A stretch of DNA of 64,000 nucleotides from Lysobacteraceae bacterium SCN 69-320 (lineage in GTDB: Bacteria > Pseudomonadota > Gammaproteobacteria > Xanthomonadales > Rhodanobacteraceae): assembly GCA_001725155.1 (NCBI GenBank), contig MEFP01000001.1, forward strand, positions 216,677 through 280,676. The letters are read 5' to 3'. Shown piece by piece: positions 43,353 to 51,510 of the stretch. The notes beneath the pieces are model-generated. The model worked only from the letters and a program-made list of their open reading frames with translations, was not told the origin of the DNA and did no database searches. The position numbers and the translations under genes are program-made. How positions within the stretch are numbered: position 1 is the stretch's first letter; every line of letters starts with the position of its first letter.

Positions 43353-43943
43353 TTGCCCGCGAAAAACGACCGCATCCCAGACGAGCTTCTTCTATCGAAC
43401 CGTGTTTGGGATCTTCAGCGCACCGCGCCTTTGTCGCCCAGGCAAGTCCAACTTTTGACGGGCCTGAGCATCGACCAGCTCAAGGAACGCCGCCGCATGC
43501 GGCCGCCGAAGCCCCCGCTTCCGTTCCAGGCGGAGGACGGCAAGGCAGGAACCGCGATTTGGTATCCCATCGGCGAAGTGCTGGACTACGTCGTCAGCCT
43601 GCTGCCCGTCGGTGCCAAGGGGCCCATGCCGATTCGGACCTTCACCGAGTTCCTCGGGCAAGCTACACCGGCTGACGTATGGCCGTTTGCACGTCTTCAG
43701 ACCGGTCAACCGATCGACTTCTTTGCGTCGCTCCGGCTCGGAGAGCTCGTCGATCCGGACGCCGACTGCGGGTGGCTTTCTCTGACTGACTTCCTCGACG
43801 AAACGTCTGCGTGGATCGAACAGCAGCGTTCCGGGCTAACGGTGCGAAAGCTCGGGGCCGCGATCGACGTGCCGGTCAGCAACCTCCCTTCCTGCCTGCG
43901 GTGCGGTGCTCCCGATGCCGACGGGCACCGGTGCCGGCTGTGA
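43353..43943 (+). CDS. Excisionase/AlpA-like DNA-binding protein
   Basis: 196 residues from a TTG start preceded by GGGAG. LSPRQVQLLTGLSIDQLKERRRMRPPKPP followed by AIWYPIGEVLDYV is a winged helix-turn-helix pattern seen in AlpA and excisionases. The C-terminus CLRCGAPDADGHRCRL looks like a small zinc knuckle. A regulator or excision factor of the island is likely; no family can be named. Confidence 0.6.
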   Translation: MPAKNDRIPDELLLSNRVWDLQRTAPLSPRQVQLLTGLSIDQLKERRRMRPPKPPLPFQAEDGKAGTAIWYPIGEVLDYVVSLLPVGAKGPMPIRTFTEFLGQATPADVWPFARLQTGQPIDFFASLRLGELVDPDADCGWLSLTDFLDETSAWIEQQRSGLTVRKLGAAIDVPVSNLPSCLRCGAPDADGHRCRL

Positions 43944-44133
43944 AATTCATCTGCGGTTTATCTTGGGCCGCGGTTTTCCAGGCGGCTCCGGGGTGATCGA
44001 GGGTGGTGCGGTGGGGTGCGATCGGATGCAATACATATATAGAACAGTTACTTAGAACATCGTTGGGCATCGTTTCTTCGGTACGCTTTCCAGCCCCTGC
44101 AGCATGCCGCTGCGGCCCTTACCGGAGACGACG

Positions 44134-44763
44134 ATGACGCGCAAAACCAACCTCTCACACCCTCGCGCCGAAAAGCGCTCCCCGCGGCAAAGGGCCGCGA
44201 CCGAGCGAAAAACGGTCGGTTACGACCGGACTGAAGGCGAGGAACAATGGCTGACGCCCCGGTACATCACCGAAGCATTGGGCCGCTTCGATTTCGATCC
44301 CTGCTCCCCGATCGAGCGACCGTGGCCGACGGCGCGGGCGCACTGGACCAAAGCGGACGACGGGCTCGCGCAGCGCTGGGATGGCCGCAAAATCGGCTGG
44401 GTGAATCCGCCGTACGGTTCAGAGTGTGCGCGTTGGATGCGCAAGGCGGCGGAGCACGGCAACAACCTCTTGCTGATTTTCTCCCGCACCGACACGCGGG
44501 CGTTCCACCGCCACGTGTGGGAGCACCCGAACGCCACGGCGGTGTTCTTCTTTGAAGGGCGCTTGCGATTTCACCGCGTGGACGGAACGCAGGGCGGATC
44601 GGCCGGCGCGGCCAGCGTGATCGTCGCATACGGCGAAACCGCCAAGACTCGCTTGGTGGCCGCCGTCGGAAGCGGTGCACTGCTGGGGCGAATCGTGCTG
44701 CTCAACGACGGACAGGCGAGCGTGTATCGGTTGGGCAAGGCGGCGAGTGGGGGTGCGTCGTGA
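44134..44763 (+). CDS. Phage-type DNA N6-adenine methyltransferase
   Basis: 209 residues. EQWLTPRYITEALGRFDFDPCS is the usual N-terminus of the Dam family of phages (PF05869-like), and WVNPPYG is the NPPY catalytic motif. GGAGA before ATG 44134 sets the start. Its stop overlaps the ankyrin gene's GTG. It may protect mobile DNA or mark it for regulation. Confidence 0.85.
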   Translation: MTRKTNLSHPRAEKRSPRQRAATERKTVGYDRTEGEEQWLTPRYITEALGRFDFDPCSPIERPWPTARAHWTKADDGLAQRWDGRKIGWVNPPYGSECARWMRKAAEHGNNLLLIFSRTDTRAFHRHVWEHPNATAVFFFEGRLRFHRVDGTQGGSAGAASVIVAYGETAKTRLVAAVGSGALLGRIVLLNDGQASVYRLGKAASGGAS

Positions 44764-45581
44764 AGGAAGAGGAGTTTACGCGTTCGTTCGTGCCATTGCT
44801 GCTGATGTTGGAGTCCTTCTGCGCGGACGACGACATGCACGATTTGGTGATCGTGGCGCTCACTGAAGCACTGGATTGCGTCCAGCAGACCCACGACTGG
44901 AGCGCGAGCGGGGTCTACCCTTCGTTCGAGAAATACGCCACCGACCTAGCGCCCAAATTCCGCGCGGTGCCGGTCGATGTGCGGCGCGAGGTGCCCTACA
45001 TCCTGCTGTGCACTTACGGTTCGCACGGTGAGGCGTGGCAGTACCGCGAGGGCGTACGGGAAACGTACGGCCCGGATGCAACCGAAGGGTGGCGGCCGGG
45101 ATGGTACGACCTGCAGAACCAGCATTTCGGGCGATCGGCCGTCTCTGCCGCGGTGGTCAGCAGGGCGTTACCGCGGACGCTGCAGCAGATGATCGATCGC
45201 GGCCATTCGGTGCACGGCGTCGATTCAGCCGGAAGGACCGCATTGCATCATGCTGCTTTGCTGAAGTTCAAAAAGCACGAATCCGACTATTCCCAGCAAT
45301 TGCTGGATGTTTTGATCGCGGCCGGCATCGCGATCGACGCGCGCGACGCCGCCGGACTGACAGCCCTCGATGTGGCCATCGCGGAAAAGCGCGGCGGGCT
45401 GATCGCCACGCTCGTGTTGGCCGGTGCCGTTCCGACGACGGCCAAACGGCTCAAATCCGTTCGCCGGAATGCGGAGAAATTTGGCTGGCGGAAGGAGCTG
45501 TCGCAACGGGAGGCGCATTGGGTCGGTGCGCGCCTGGCCTCGCTGTCGGACCGCCCGCTCGGGCGGCGGGTCCGGATGTAG
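44760..45581 (+). CDS. Ankyrin-repeat protein, unknown function
   Basis: 273 residues from a GTG overlapping the methyltransferase stop by 4 bases. The C-terminal half contains two ankyrin-like repeats (DSAGRTALHHAALLKFKKHE with a long insert, then DAAGLTALDVAIAEKRGGLIATLVLAGA). The N-terminal 110 residues are unassigned and helical. Coupling suggests it works with the methylase. No signal peptide. Confidence 0.75.
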   Translation: MKEEEFTRSFVPLLLMLESFCADDDMHDLVIVALTEALDCVQQTHDWSASGVYPSFEKYATDLAPKFRAVPVDVRREVPYILLCTYGSHGEAWQYREGVRETYGPDATEGWRPGWYDLQNQHFGRSAVSAAVVSRALPRTLQQMIDRGHSVHGVDSAGRTALHHAALLKFKKHESDYSQQLLDVLIAAGIAIDARDAAGLTALDVAIAEKRGGLIATLVLAGAVPTTAKRLKSVRRNAEKFGWRKELSQREAHWVGARLASLSDRPLGRRVRM

Positions 45582-45596
45582 TCGGGCGATGACCCT

Positions 45597-45632
45597 CGTC
45601 GGCCCGAATGGAGCGCCTCCATCGGGCCGACG
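45597..45632. terminator. Hairpin between convergent island genes
   Basis: CGTCGGCCCG and CGGGCCGACG are perfect arms, extended by ATGGA/TCCAT. It lies between the ankyrin gene and the TraD-like gene and can act in both directions, although the T run is missing. Confidence 0.6.
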
Positions 45633-45640
45633 TTCTCAAC

Positions 45641-46024
45641 TCAGTCCGGGTCAAGCGCAGTTGGTGCCTCCGCCTCGATTGCTGGACCGTCTGCAAGGCC
45701 GTGCCGTGCTGCGGGGCCTCGCTTTTCGCTGCGCTGCAGGTGGGCCTCCGCGCGGTGCTTCAGAGCCAATCGTTGCGTGGGCGAATGGCCATGCCGTTGC
45801 ACGGCGTCAAGCAGGGCTCCAAGGACTTCCAGCGTTGGCCAGTCGCCGCAGCCCGCGCTCAGCACCACCTCGCCCAACTCGGTTCTGCGCCGGACTTGCC
45901 TGCGTCGGGCTTTCTGTTTTTCCGCGTGCGCGCGCCGCAGTGCCTTGAGGAGCGATTTGGCTTCACGCTGCGCGGCCTGCTGCGCAGCCCGATATAACCG
46001 GTAGTCGCGCATCAGCTCGCTCAC
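45641..46024 (-). CDS. TraD-like conjugal transfer accessory protein
   Basis: 127 residues from GTG 46024 with GGAGG five bases upstream. RAQQAAQREAKSLLKALRRAHAEKQKARRRQVRRRTELGEVVLSAGCGDWPTLEVLGALL resembles small TraD proteins (PF06412), which accompany relaxases in mobilisable elements. The stop of the upstream gene overlaps its start (GTGA). The basic helical N-terminus fits DNA binding at oriT. Confidence 0.65.
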   Translation of the reverse strand: MSELMRDYRLYRAAQQAAQREAKSLLKALRRAHAEKQKARRRQVRRRTELGEVVLSAGCGDWPTLEVLGALLDAVQRHGHSPTQRLALKHRAEAHLQRSEKRGPAARHGLADGPAIEAEAPTALDPD

Positions 46025-46389
46025 GGGCGCCTCCGTGGGCGAAGGCGCGCTCCAGCACCGACTGGGCTGCCGCGAGACCGGCCTCGCGCTGAATCGTTGC
46101 GCTCTTTCGGTGCCTCCGTCTTCGGCTCGTTCGGGCGTACCAGCTGCCATGCAGGTGGTGGACTGGGGCCATCGCTCAGCTGACGAGTGATGAGCTTTGC
46201 TGTGCACTGGGCCTTGTCGCGAATGCTTGCCAGAACACCCGGGCGGGTGTGGCTCACTTTTTCGAGGTAGGGGTGCTTACGGCCGCGCTCAGTCGATGGC
46301 TTCGGCAAAAAGTACATGGCCAGCGAAAGCTCTTCGAGGGAGCGGCGCAGTTTGCGAGAGATAGGCAGTGTCTTCGGCATTCGATGCAT
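46021..46389 (-). CDS. Small basic protein upstream of traD-like gene
   Basis: 122 residues (or 119 from ATG 46380). Basic and Pro-rich; SRKLRRSLEELSLAMYFLPKPSTERGRKHPYLEKVSHTRPGVLASIRDKA has no motif I recognise. It overlaps the TraD-like gene by 4 bases and follows the oriT directly, so a relaxosome role is possible by context only. Confidence 0.5.
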   Translation of the reverse strand: MHRMPKTLPISRKLRRSLEELSLAMYFLPKPSTERGRKHPYLEKVSHTRPGVLASIRDKAQCTAKLITRQLSDGPSPPPAWQLVRPNEPKTEAPKERNDSARGRSRGSPVGAGARLRPRRRP

Positions 46390-46619
46390 CCATGCTCAGT
46401 GGGAACTGCTCATGGTTAAAGCACGCGGCAACGAATCAGCGTAGATGAAAGCCGTGGGTTTTTCCGCGGGTTCCGCGGCGCGCGACAATAGAACAACTCG
46501 CCCGGTGGTGCTGGCTCCGCAAAAACCGATGTGCGTCCACGCCGCGTTCTGCGGACTCAGCAAGGTTCGTGGGTTCAGCGGTGCAGGCCTCAAAACGTCG
46601 ATCGGAGCGGAGCTGAAGC

Positions 46620-46662
46620 CCGAGCAAGAGCGCACTTATGAAAACCCCATGGGGTTTTCGGG
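46620..46662 (-). other. Candidate origin of transfer (MOBQ-type)
   Basis: On the minus strand a perfect palindrome, GAAAACCCCATGGGGTTTTC (46640-46659), is followed directly by ATAAGTGCGCTCT, which matches the nic sequence TAAGTGCGCCCT of RSF1010-type origins apart from one base. In that family an inverted repeat lies just before the nick. A MobA/MobL relaxase gene is nearby. Further hairpins (46663-46682 and about 46689-46706) lie beside it. Confidence 0.7.
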
Positions 46663-46737
46663 GCGGCCCCTCATGGGGCCGCGTGCGCTGGGGCGTTGGC
46701 CCCAGTCCCCGCCGCGTTGCGGCGCGAGCAGTGTTGA
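46663..46737. repeat. Two further inverted repeats beside oriT
   Basis: GCGGCCCC-TCA-TGGGGCCGC and CTGGGG-CGTT-GGCCCCAG follow the oriT palindrome. They lie directly after the end of the OLD gene (minus strand), so they may be its terminator or part of the transfer origin. Confidence 0.5.
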
Positions 46738-48846
46738 TCAGAGGTCGCGGAACAGTTCGGCAAAAACCTCTTCCAGTTCCGTTGCGCGCCCCGCATGCAG
46801 CGGTTCGCTCAGCGCTCTGGCGTCTTCCTGCGAACCGACCGATCGCGTGGCGAGGAGCGCACGGTCGGGTTTGGGACCGTTCCGCGGCGCTGCTTCTGGA
46901 TAATAGTTTTCCACGCTGCCCTTCCAGAGCACGCAGATTCCTTGCTGCCTAAGAGAGTCCAGTAGAGGAACAATAGCTGCTGCCGCTTCTGCGTCCGATT
47001 GGCAGGCTTGAAGGCGAACGATGTCCTGTTCCCACAGGAACAACTGGTCCAGTTGCCCGAGCTGTTCGGGTGTGGCGTTGCCGTTTGCTTGAATCTCTTG
47101 AATGGTGGCGCGTGCAGAATCCCAGCGCTCCCGCCAGGTTTGCCGTTGGGTGCGGTTCTTGATCTGGTCCGCGGTCGGTCGCGGTTGCAGGTTGAGAGCC
47201 TGCGCTCGCTCGTCTACCAGTTGGAGCGCTCTTGCTCGTACGGTCCCGGCGTCGGCGTTGCCGCCCAGGTGCTCGTATCCGTCGAACAGTGCGTCGAGGT
47301 CTGCCACGATCTTGACCTCAACACCAAACGCCTGGAAGAAGGTCCGGAACCTAGCGAAGTTGCCCTTGCCGGAGACACGTACCATTGCAACGTTTTTTCG
47401 ATCGAAGTTCCAATCTGGGTTCAGAAGAGGAGCTACATGCCGGCAATAAGCGTCGTCGGATTCGCCCTCGAAAAGCACGATGCGGCGGCTGAAGAATGCG
47501 GCATCCGCGTTTTCGAATCGAGCCAGACGAAAGGTGTCCGCTTGTGCTTGGCCAAGCTCGATCTCCACGGGGTACAGCGTCCCTACGGGCTTTGGGTCAG
47601 CGGGCTGTTTTGCGACTCGAACGAAGCTGGCGGTGATGCCCGGTGCGAAGAACAAAGGCGAGTGCGTGGAAACCACGACTTGGTGTTCGGTTGAGATCCT
47701 CGCCAACGTGTCGAACAGAATGCGTTGCGATCGCGGGTGGAGGTAGAGCTCGGGCTCTTCGAACAGAAACAGAAGTGGCTGGCGAGCCGCCGCATTCGGG
47801 TCTGCGGCTTCCGGCGGCTCTTTCGTTCGCTCGACATACGCCTGGAGCAGGCAGAACGTGAGCGACCGTTTGATTCCGTCTCCTTTGTGCTCAATCAGAT
47901 CTTTGGATCCATCATCCACGAAGATCTCAGCGTTGTTGAGGATCGTCTTCAATTCCGGTGGCGGGACGCGCAACTCGACCGACACTTGTGGAAAGTTTTC
48001 GCGAAGCAGGGACTCGACCAGCCCCTCCATAGCCTTGACCTTGTCGTGTCGATCGTCCCTGATTTGTCCATCCTCCTCGATCCGATTGAAGAGGCGGTTG
48101 AGTGTGCCCAATGCATCCCTGATTTGGGTCAGGTCCGGGGTCATTCCCTCCAGCAGAAGCCCCAGCAACTTGCCAAATGAAGCCTGCTGCGAGGTCTTCA
48201 TCTCTTCGGCAAGGTTTTTGACTGCAGGGATGTAGATGGGGTCAGGCAGCAGCGCGCTGATGGACGTTGGTATTCCCGACGGCAACGGTACTTCCGTGTC
48301 CTCGAAGGCTTCCGCGGGCAATGTGGCAGTGAACCGTCTCAGGTGCTCCTTTGCCTCGGTGATGTTCAATCCATCGGCGACGCCATTGGCTGCTTCCGGG
48401 TACAGCGCCACCAATGTGTCCCTCACGGCGTTCCCACGTTTGCCGAGGAATGCGGCGTCAATGGAGTCCTGCTTGAGCCGCGCTTCGCGCGGCGTCTTGG
48501 CAATGACGCGGACCTCACCTTTTTCATTGGGTGGGCAACGAACGACCAGCCGAAGCCATTCGTCGAAAATGAACTGAGGCGCCTTCTGTCGGTGCTCCGG
48601 TGCAAGACGCCGAACATGCGCCTCACTGACTCCGGAAAAATTGACGCGAAAGACGACAGGCTGGGTGGGGTCGTAGTAGAGACTGGCTGGCAGAGAGGTC
48701 TGCCGATTGACCGCGGACACGATGGCCTGGAGGACGCTCGATTTTCCGGCGTTGTTTTCGCCGATGAGGCAACCAAACCGTTTCGGCGAGAAAGTCGCCG
48801 ATCGCAGCCCCTTGAAGTTGCTGATTTCGATCGACTCCAGAAGCAT
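46738..48846 (-). CDS. OLD-family ATPase-nuclease
   Basis: 702 residues. N-terminal ABC-type ATPase: MLLESIEISNFKGLRSATF, Walker A GENNAGKSSVLQAI near 28-36, signature region HKGDGIKRSLTF, Walker B LLFLFEEPELYLHPRSQ. The C-terminal Toprim domain has IVLFEGESDDAYCRH (Glu) and KIVADLDALFDG (DxD). OLD nucleases act in phage defence (P2 Old, GajA). No GajB-like helicase is adjacent. It starts 103 bases from the divergent relaxase gene; GGGGGAA precedes the ATG. Confidence 0.88.
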   Translation of the reverse strand: MLLESIEISNFKGLRSATFSPKRFGCLIGENNAGKSSVLQAIVSAVNRQTSLPASLYYDPTQPVVFRVNFSGVSEAHVRRLAPEHRQKAPQFIFDEWLRLVVRCPPNEKGEVRVIAKTPREARLKQDSIDAAFLGKRGNAVRDTLVALYPEAANGVADGLNITEAKEHLRRFTATLPAEAFEDTEVPLPSGIPTSISALLPDPIYIPAVKNLAEEMKTSQQASFGKLLGLLLEGMTPDLTQIRDALGTLNRLFNRIEEDGQIRDDRHDKVKAMEGLVESLLRENFPQVSVELRVPPPELKTILNNAEIFVDDGSKDLIEHKGDGIKRSLTFCLLQAYVERTKEPPEAADPNAAARQPLLFLFEEPELYLHPRSQRILFDTLARISTEHQVVVSTHSPLFFAPGITASFVRVAKQPADPKPVGTLYPVEIELGQAQADTFRLARFENADAAFFSRRIVLFEGESDDAYCRHVAPLLNPDWNFDRKNVAMVRVSGKGNFARFRTFFQAFGVEVKIVADLDALFDGYEHLGGNADAGTVRARALQLVDERAQALNLQPRPTADQIKNRTQRQTWRERWDSARATIQEIQANGNATPEQLGQLDQLFLWEQDIVRLQACQSDAEAAAAIVPLLDSLRQQGICVLWKGSVENYYPEAAPRNGPKPDRALLATRSVGSQEDARALSEPLHAGRATELEEVFAELFRDL

Positions 48847-48949
48847 TGCGGTTCCCCCAGGGCGGCATGGAAATCTGCAGGCGCGTTTCGGTGCTCACTA
48901 TGCCACTGGTCTAATGCGGCCTACCGTATACCGTGTGGGAACGCCCGCT

Positions 48950-50278
48950 ATGGCCATTTTCCACGCCAGTCTCAAGGTTTTCACTCGCGCCCAGGGCCAC
49001 ACCGCCACGGGCGCCGCGGCGTATCGAGCTGGCCTGCGCATCCTTGACGAGCGCACGGACACGACGTACGACTACGCCCGTCGCAAAGGTGTCGTCTCCA
49101 CGCTTACCCTCTCACCGAAGGACGCACCGGAGTGGGCCATCAACCCTTCAGCGGTCTGGAATGCTGCCGAGCGTGCTGAGGGCCGGCGCAACAGCTGCGT
49201 GGCCCGCGAATTGGAAGTGGCGCTGCCCACCGAACTAGACCCCGATCAGCGCGAGGCATTGGCCCGCGATCTCGGCCGTATGCTCGTGGATCGATACGGC
49301 GTGGCGGTTCTGGTCGCCATCCACGAACCGTCGCAGGCAGGAGACGACCGCAACCACCACGTCCACCTCCTGTTCTCCACTCGTGTACTTGGTCCGGACG
49401 GTTTCGGCGCGAAGACGACGGTCTTGGACGATCGAAAGACGGGCCGGGATGAGGTTCGATACTTCAGGGCTGAAGTGGCCCGCCTGACCAACCAGCACTT
49501 GGCCGCTGCCGGGGTGGCGCAACGCGTGGACCACCGCTCCCTGCGCGACCAGGCGACGTCCGCAGCCCGCCGCGGGGACACCGCGGGGGTGGCCCGTTTG
49601 GCCCGCACGCCGCAGGTACACCGGGGCAAATCGGCCACGGCTCTGGAGCGGCGCGGGCAGCGGACCGAAAGGGGCGGGGAGAGCAGGGCCATCGCGCGCG
49701 ACAACGCCGACGTGGCGCGGTCGGTTCGCACTGGGCACACTGGGGTCGGCCGGTGTCGCGTTCCTACCGCGTCGGCTCGGCGGCAAGGGCCTGCCCAGGT
49801 TATCGGGGACTCTTCGTTCAACACCCGCGCCACCGGCGCGTCGGCGCGGCTGTTGAACGAGCAAGCTACGCGCGAGCAGGAGCGCCTGCGCATCGAGCGC
49901 GATCGTCTCCGTGCCTACGTGCAGATGCTGCAACAGGTCGCCGCCGAAGTCGAAGCGCACGCCAATGAAGTCGTACGTCGAGCTCAAGCCGACGCCGACC
50001 GCGCCGAGTCCGAGCGCCTTGCGGCGCTGCATCGGTACGCACGCCCGGCGGTGCCCGAGCCCGAATCGTTGCTCGACTCAGACAAGCCATCGGGACGCAC
50101 GCGCCTTGGCCGACGGGAGGTCGAACCTTTGGCGCGGGGCGGCACACAGGATCGCGGAGACAGCCCGCGGTCGCTCACCAAGCGACAGTGGGCGGAAAAA
50201 CGCCGACGCGAACGCCGCGCATCGGTCGTTGAAGAAATTTCCGTTTCCAGAACGGGTAAGACCGCGCGCCCGAAGTGA
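48950..50278 (+). CDS. mobA: MobA/MobL-family relaxase
   Basis: 442 residues. Motif I AFHAS..FTRAQGHTATGAAAYRAG gives the catalytic Tyr region and motif III DDRNHHVHLLFSTRV the His cluster that holds the metal, as in MOBQ relaxases. The C-terminal 200 residues are basic, coiled-coil and Arg-rich with no primase domain, so it is shorter than RSF1010 MobA. It nicks oriT (candidate at 46620-46662) and carries the strand into a recipient when a conjugative helper is present. No type IV secretion genes are visible. Confidence 0.88.
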   Translation: MAIFHASLKVFTRAQGHTATGAAAYRAGLRILDERTDTTYDYARRKGVVSTLTLSPKDAPEWAINPSAVWNAAERAEGRRNSCVARELEVALPTELDPDQREALARDLGRMLVDRYGVAVLVAIHEPSQAGDDRNHHVHLLFSTRVLGPDGFGAKTTVLDDRKTGRDEVRYFRAEVARLTNQHLAAAGVAQRVDHRSLRDQATSAARRGDTAGVARLARTPQVHRGKSATALERRGQRTERGGESRAIARDNADVARSVRTGHTGVGRCRVPTASARRQGPAQVIGDSSFNTRATGASARLLNEQATREQERLRIERDRLRAYVQMLQQVAAEVEAHANEVVRRAQADADRAESERLAALHRYARPAVPEPESLLDSDKPSGRTRLGRREVEPLARGGTQDRGDSPRSLTKRQWAEKRRRERRASVVEEISVSRTGKTARPK

Positions 50279-50502
50279 GCGCTGGACTGCAAACGCGTCA
50301 GACGTGAATCGACGCACTACTTGCTCGGCCCGAGCCGATTGACGGGTTGTCGATCTCTACTAAGTTGAACGCGAATCCCATTGTTTCTGGCTAGGAGGGC
50401 CGCCGCTGTGATCGCAATCCGTCTGCTTGCTGCTGTTCAATGCAGGGGGCCGCCGCCCTGGCATGCAGCGCCCAAACTTTCTTTTTCCGGCAGCTCTCGC
50501 AA
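50279..50502. other. Region after mobA, no gene seen
   Basis: No open frame with plausible protein. An AT-richer stretch around 50340-50395 may contain a promoter. The hairpin element at 50503 follows. Confidence 0.4.
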
Positions 50503-50560
50503 GAAAAAGGGGCGCAGCACCCGGCTAGGTGCTGGCCCCCGTTGTGCGGTTTCTTCGCGG
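50500..50560. repeat. Hairpin element A (pair with 51356-51415)
   Basis: GGGGCGCAGCACC, a short loop and GGTGCTGGCCCC form a stem with AGAAAAA on the left and CGTTGTGCGGTTTCTTCG on the right. Element B has the same layout with related sequence. Read on the minus strand the stem ends in five T, so it could be a minus-strand terminator. Confidence 0.55.
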
Positions 50561-50685
50561 AATCCACACTGCAACAACTCTAGCGATACGCATTTCGGAG
50601 TCAAGCGGGCGCGTTGCGCGCCTTGCGACGACCCGACGTGCCTGCCGGTTTCCCTGCCGCGTCGTGCGGCTCGCTGGAGACCCCA

Positions 50686-51330
50686 ATGATCGACTTGCCC
50701 CGTTTGGTTCGGCTGCTTTGCGAACACCCCGAACTCTCTGCCGCGCGCGTAGCTCGCAAAGCAGACTGCAGTTCCAGAACCGTGGCGCGATACCGCAAGG
50801 AGGTTGCCTACCGCGATCTCCCGTGGTCGCACTACGAACCCCTCTCGGTTGAAGAGCTTGACCGGCAATTCAACAAGCCCCGGTACCGCCCGCCCTCGAA
50901 GACGCCCTACGATCCCGACAGGGTCGCCGCCTTTCTCGCTCGGCCGAAGGCCACGCTGCGCGACGCGTGGGAAGACTACCGGGCGAGCAAGCCCCGTCCG
51001 CACGTCGCCTACGACACGTTCCGCCGGCGCGTGGGACTCACACTGGTCCGGCAGTTCGTGCCAAAGGGAGGCGTTGCCTTCGACTCTGGCCGGAAAGTAC
51101 CGTTCGTCACCGAGTTCGTACCGGCCGTCACATTTTCCGCTACGCCCGCCATCGTGCAAAGCGGTGCTGAGGCGCCGGATTCGGCCCGAATTTCCGGGGA
51201 AAAGAGCGGTTGCAGGGTCGCTGAGGTCGAGAGCGGTCCAGGCATTTGGACGGCCAAGCCAGAGCTTGCGGGATTGGCGGACCTTGCTATTGGTGAGGGT
51301 CGCCCACCGACAGGAGCCCGCACCGACTGA
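50686..51330 (+). CDS. IS21-IstA-like helix-turn-helix protein without a catalytic domain
   Basis: 214 residues with GGAGA before the ATG. MIDLPRLVRLLCEHPELSAARVARKADCSSRTVARYRKEV is an IstA-type helix-turn-helix, and PYDPDRVAAFLARPKATLRDAWEDYRASKPRPHVAYDTFRRRVG resembles the second DNA-binding part of IS21 transposases. The DDE core is absent. It is flanked by two related hairpin elements. It could be a regulator of the island or a truncated transposase. Confidence 0.6.
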   Translation: MIDLPRLVRLLCEHPELSAARVARKADCSSRTVARYRKEVAYRDLPWSHYEPLSVEELDRQFNKPRYRPPSKTPYDPDRVAAFLARPKATLRDAWEDYRASKPRPHVAYDTFRRRVGLTLVRQFVPKGGVAFDSGRKVPFVTEFVPAVTFSATPAIVQSGAEAPDSARISGEKSGCRVAEVESGPGIWTAKPELAGLADLAIGEGRPPTGARTD

Positions 51331-51355
51331 CCCTGTTTCCTACCGCAGGGCGCGC

Positions 51356-51415
51356 AAACGAAAGAGGCCCAGCACCATGCCGGATGCTGAGCCCTGTTGA
51401 CGCGGGTTTTCGACC
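51356..51415. repeat. Hairpin element B (pair with 50500-50560)
   Basis: GGCCCAGCACC and GGATGCTGAGCC form an imperfect stem, with CGAAAGA on the left and CTGTTGACGCGGGTTTTCG on the right. Layout and flanks match element A. It lies just before the trio operon. Confidence 0.5.
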
Positions 51416-51510
51416 ACCGCATCGGCATCGTAGCGCGCATTCCCCCACCGTCAAGTACGGCCCGTTCGCTCGGGACGGTGGCCTGCGGCCCTCACTTTCT
51501 GGAGAGCCCG

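Noticed and set aside
50437..51159. Minus-strand frame opposite the helix-turn-helix gene
   Set aside because: No motif; the plus-strand gene has a ribosome site and a recognisable domain.
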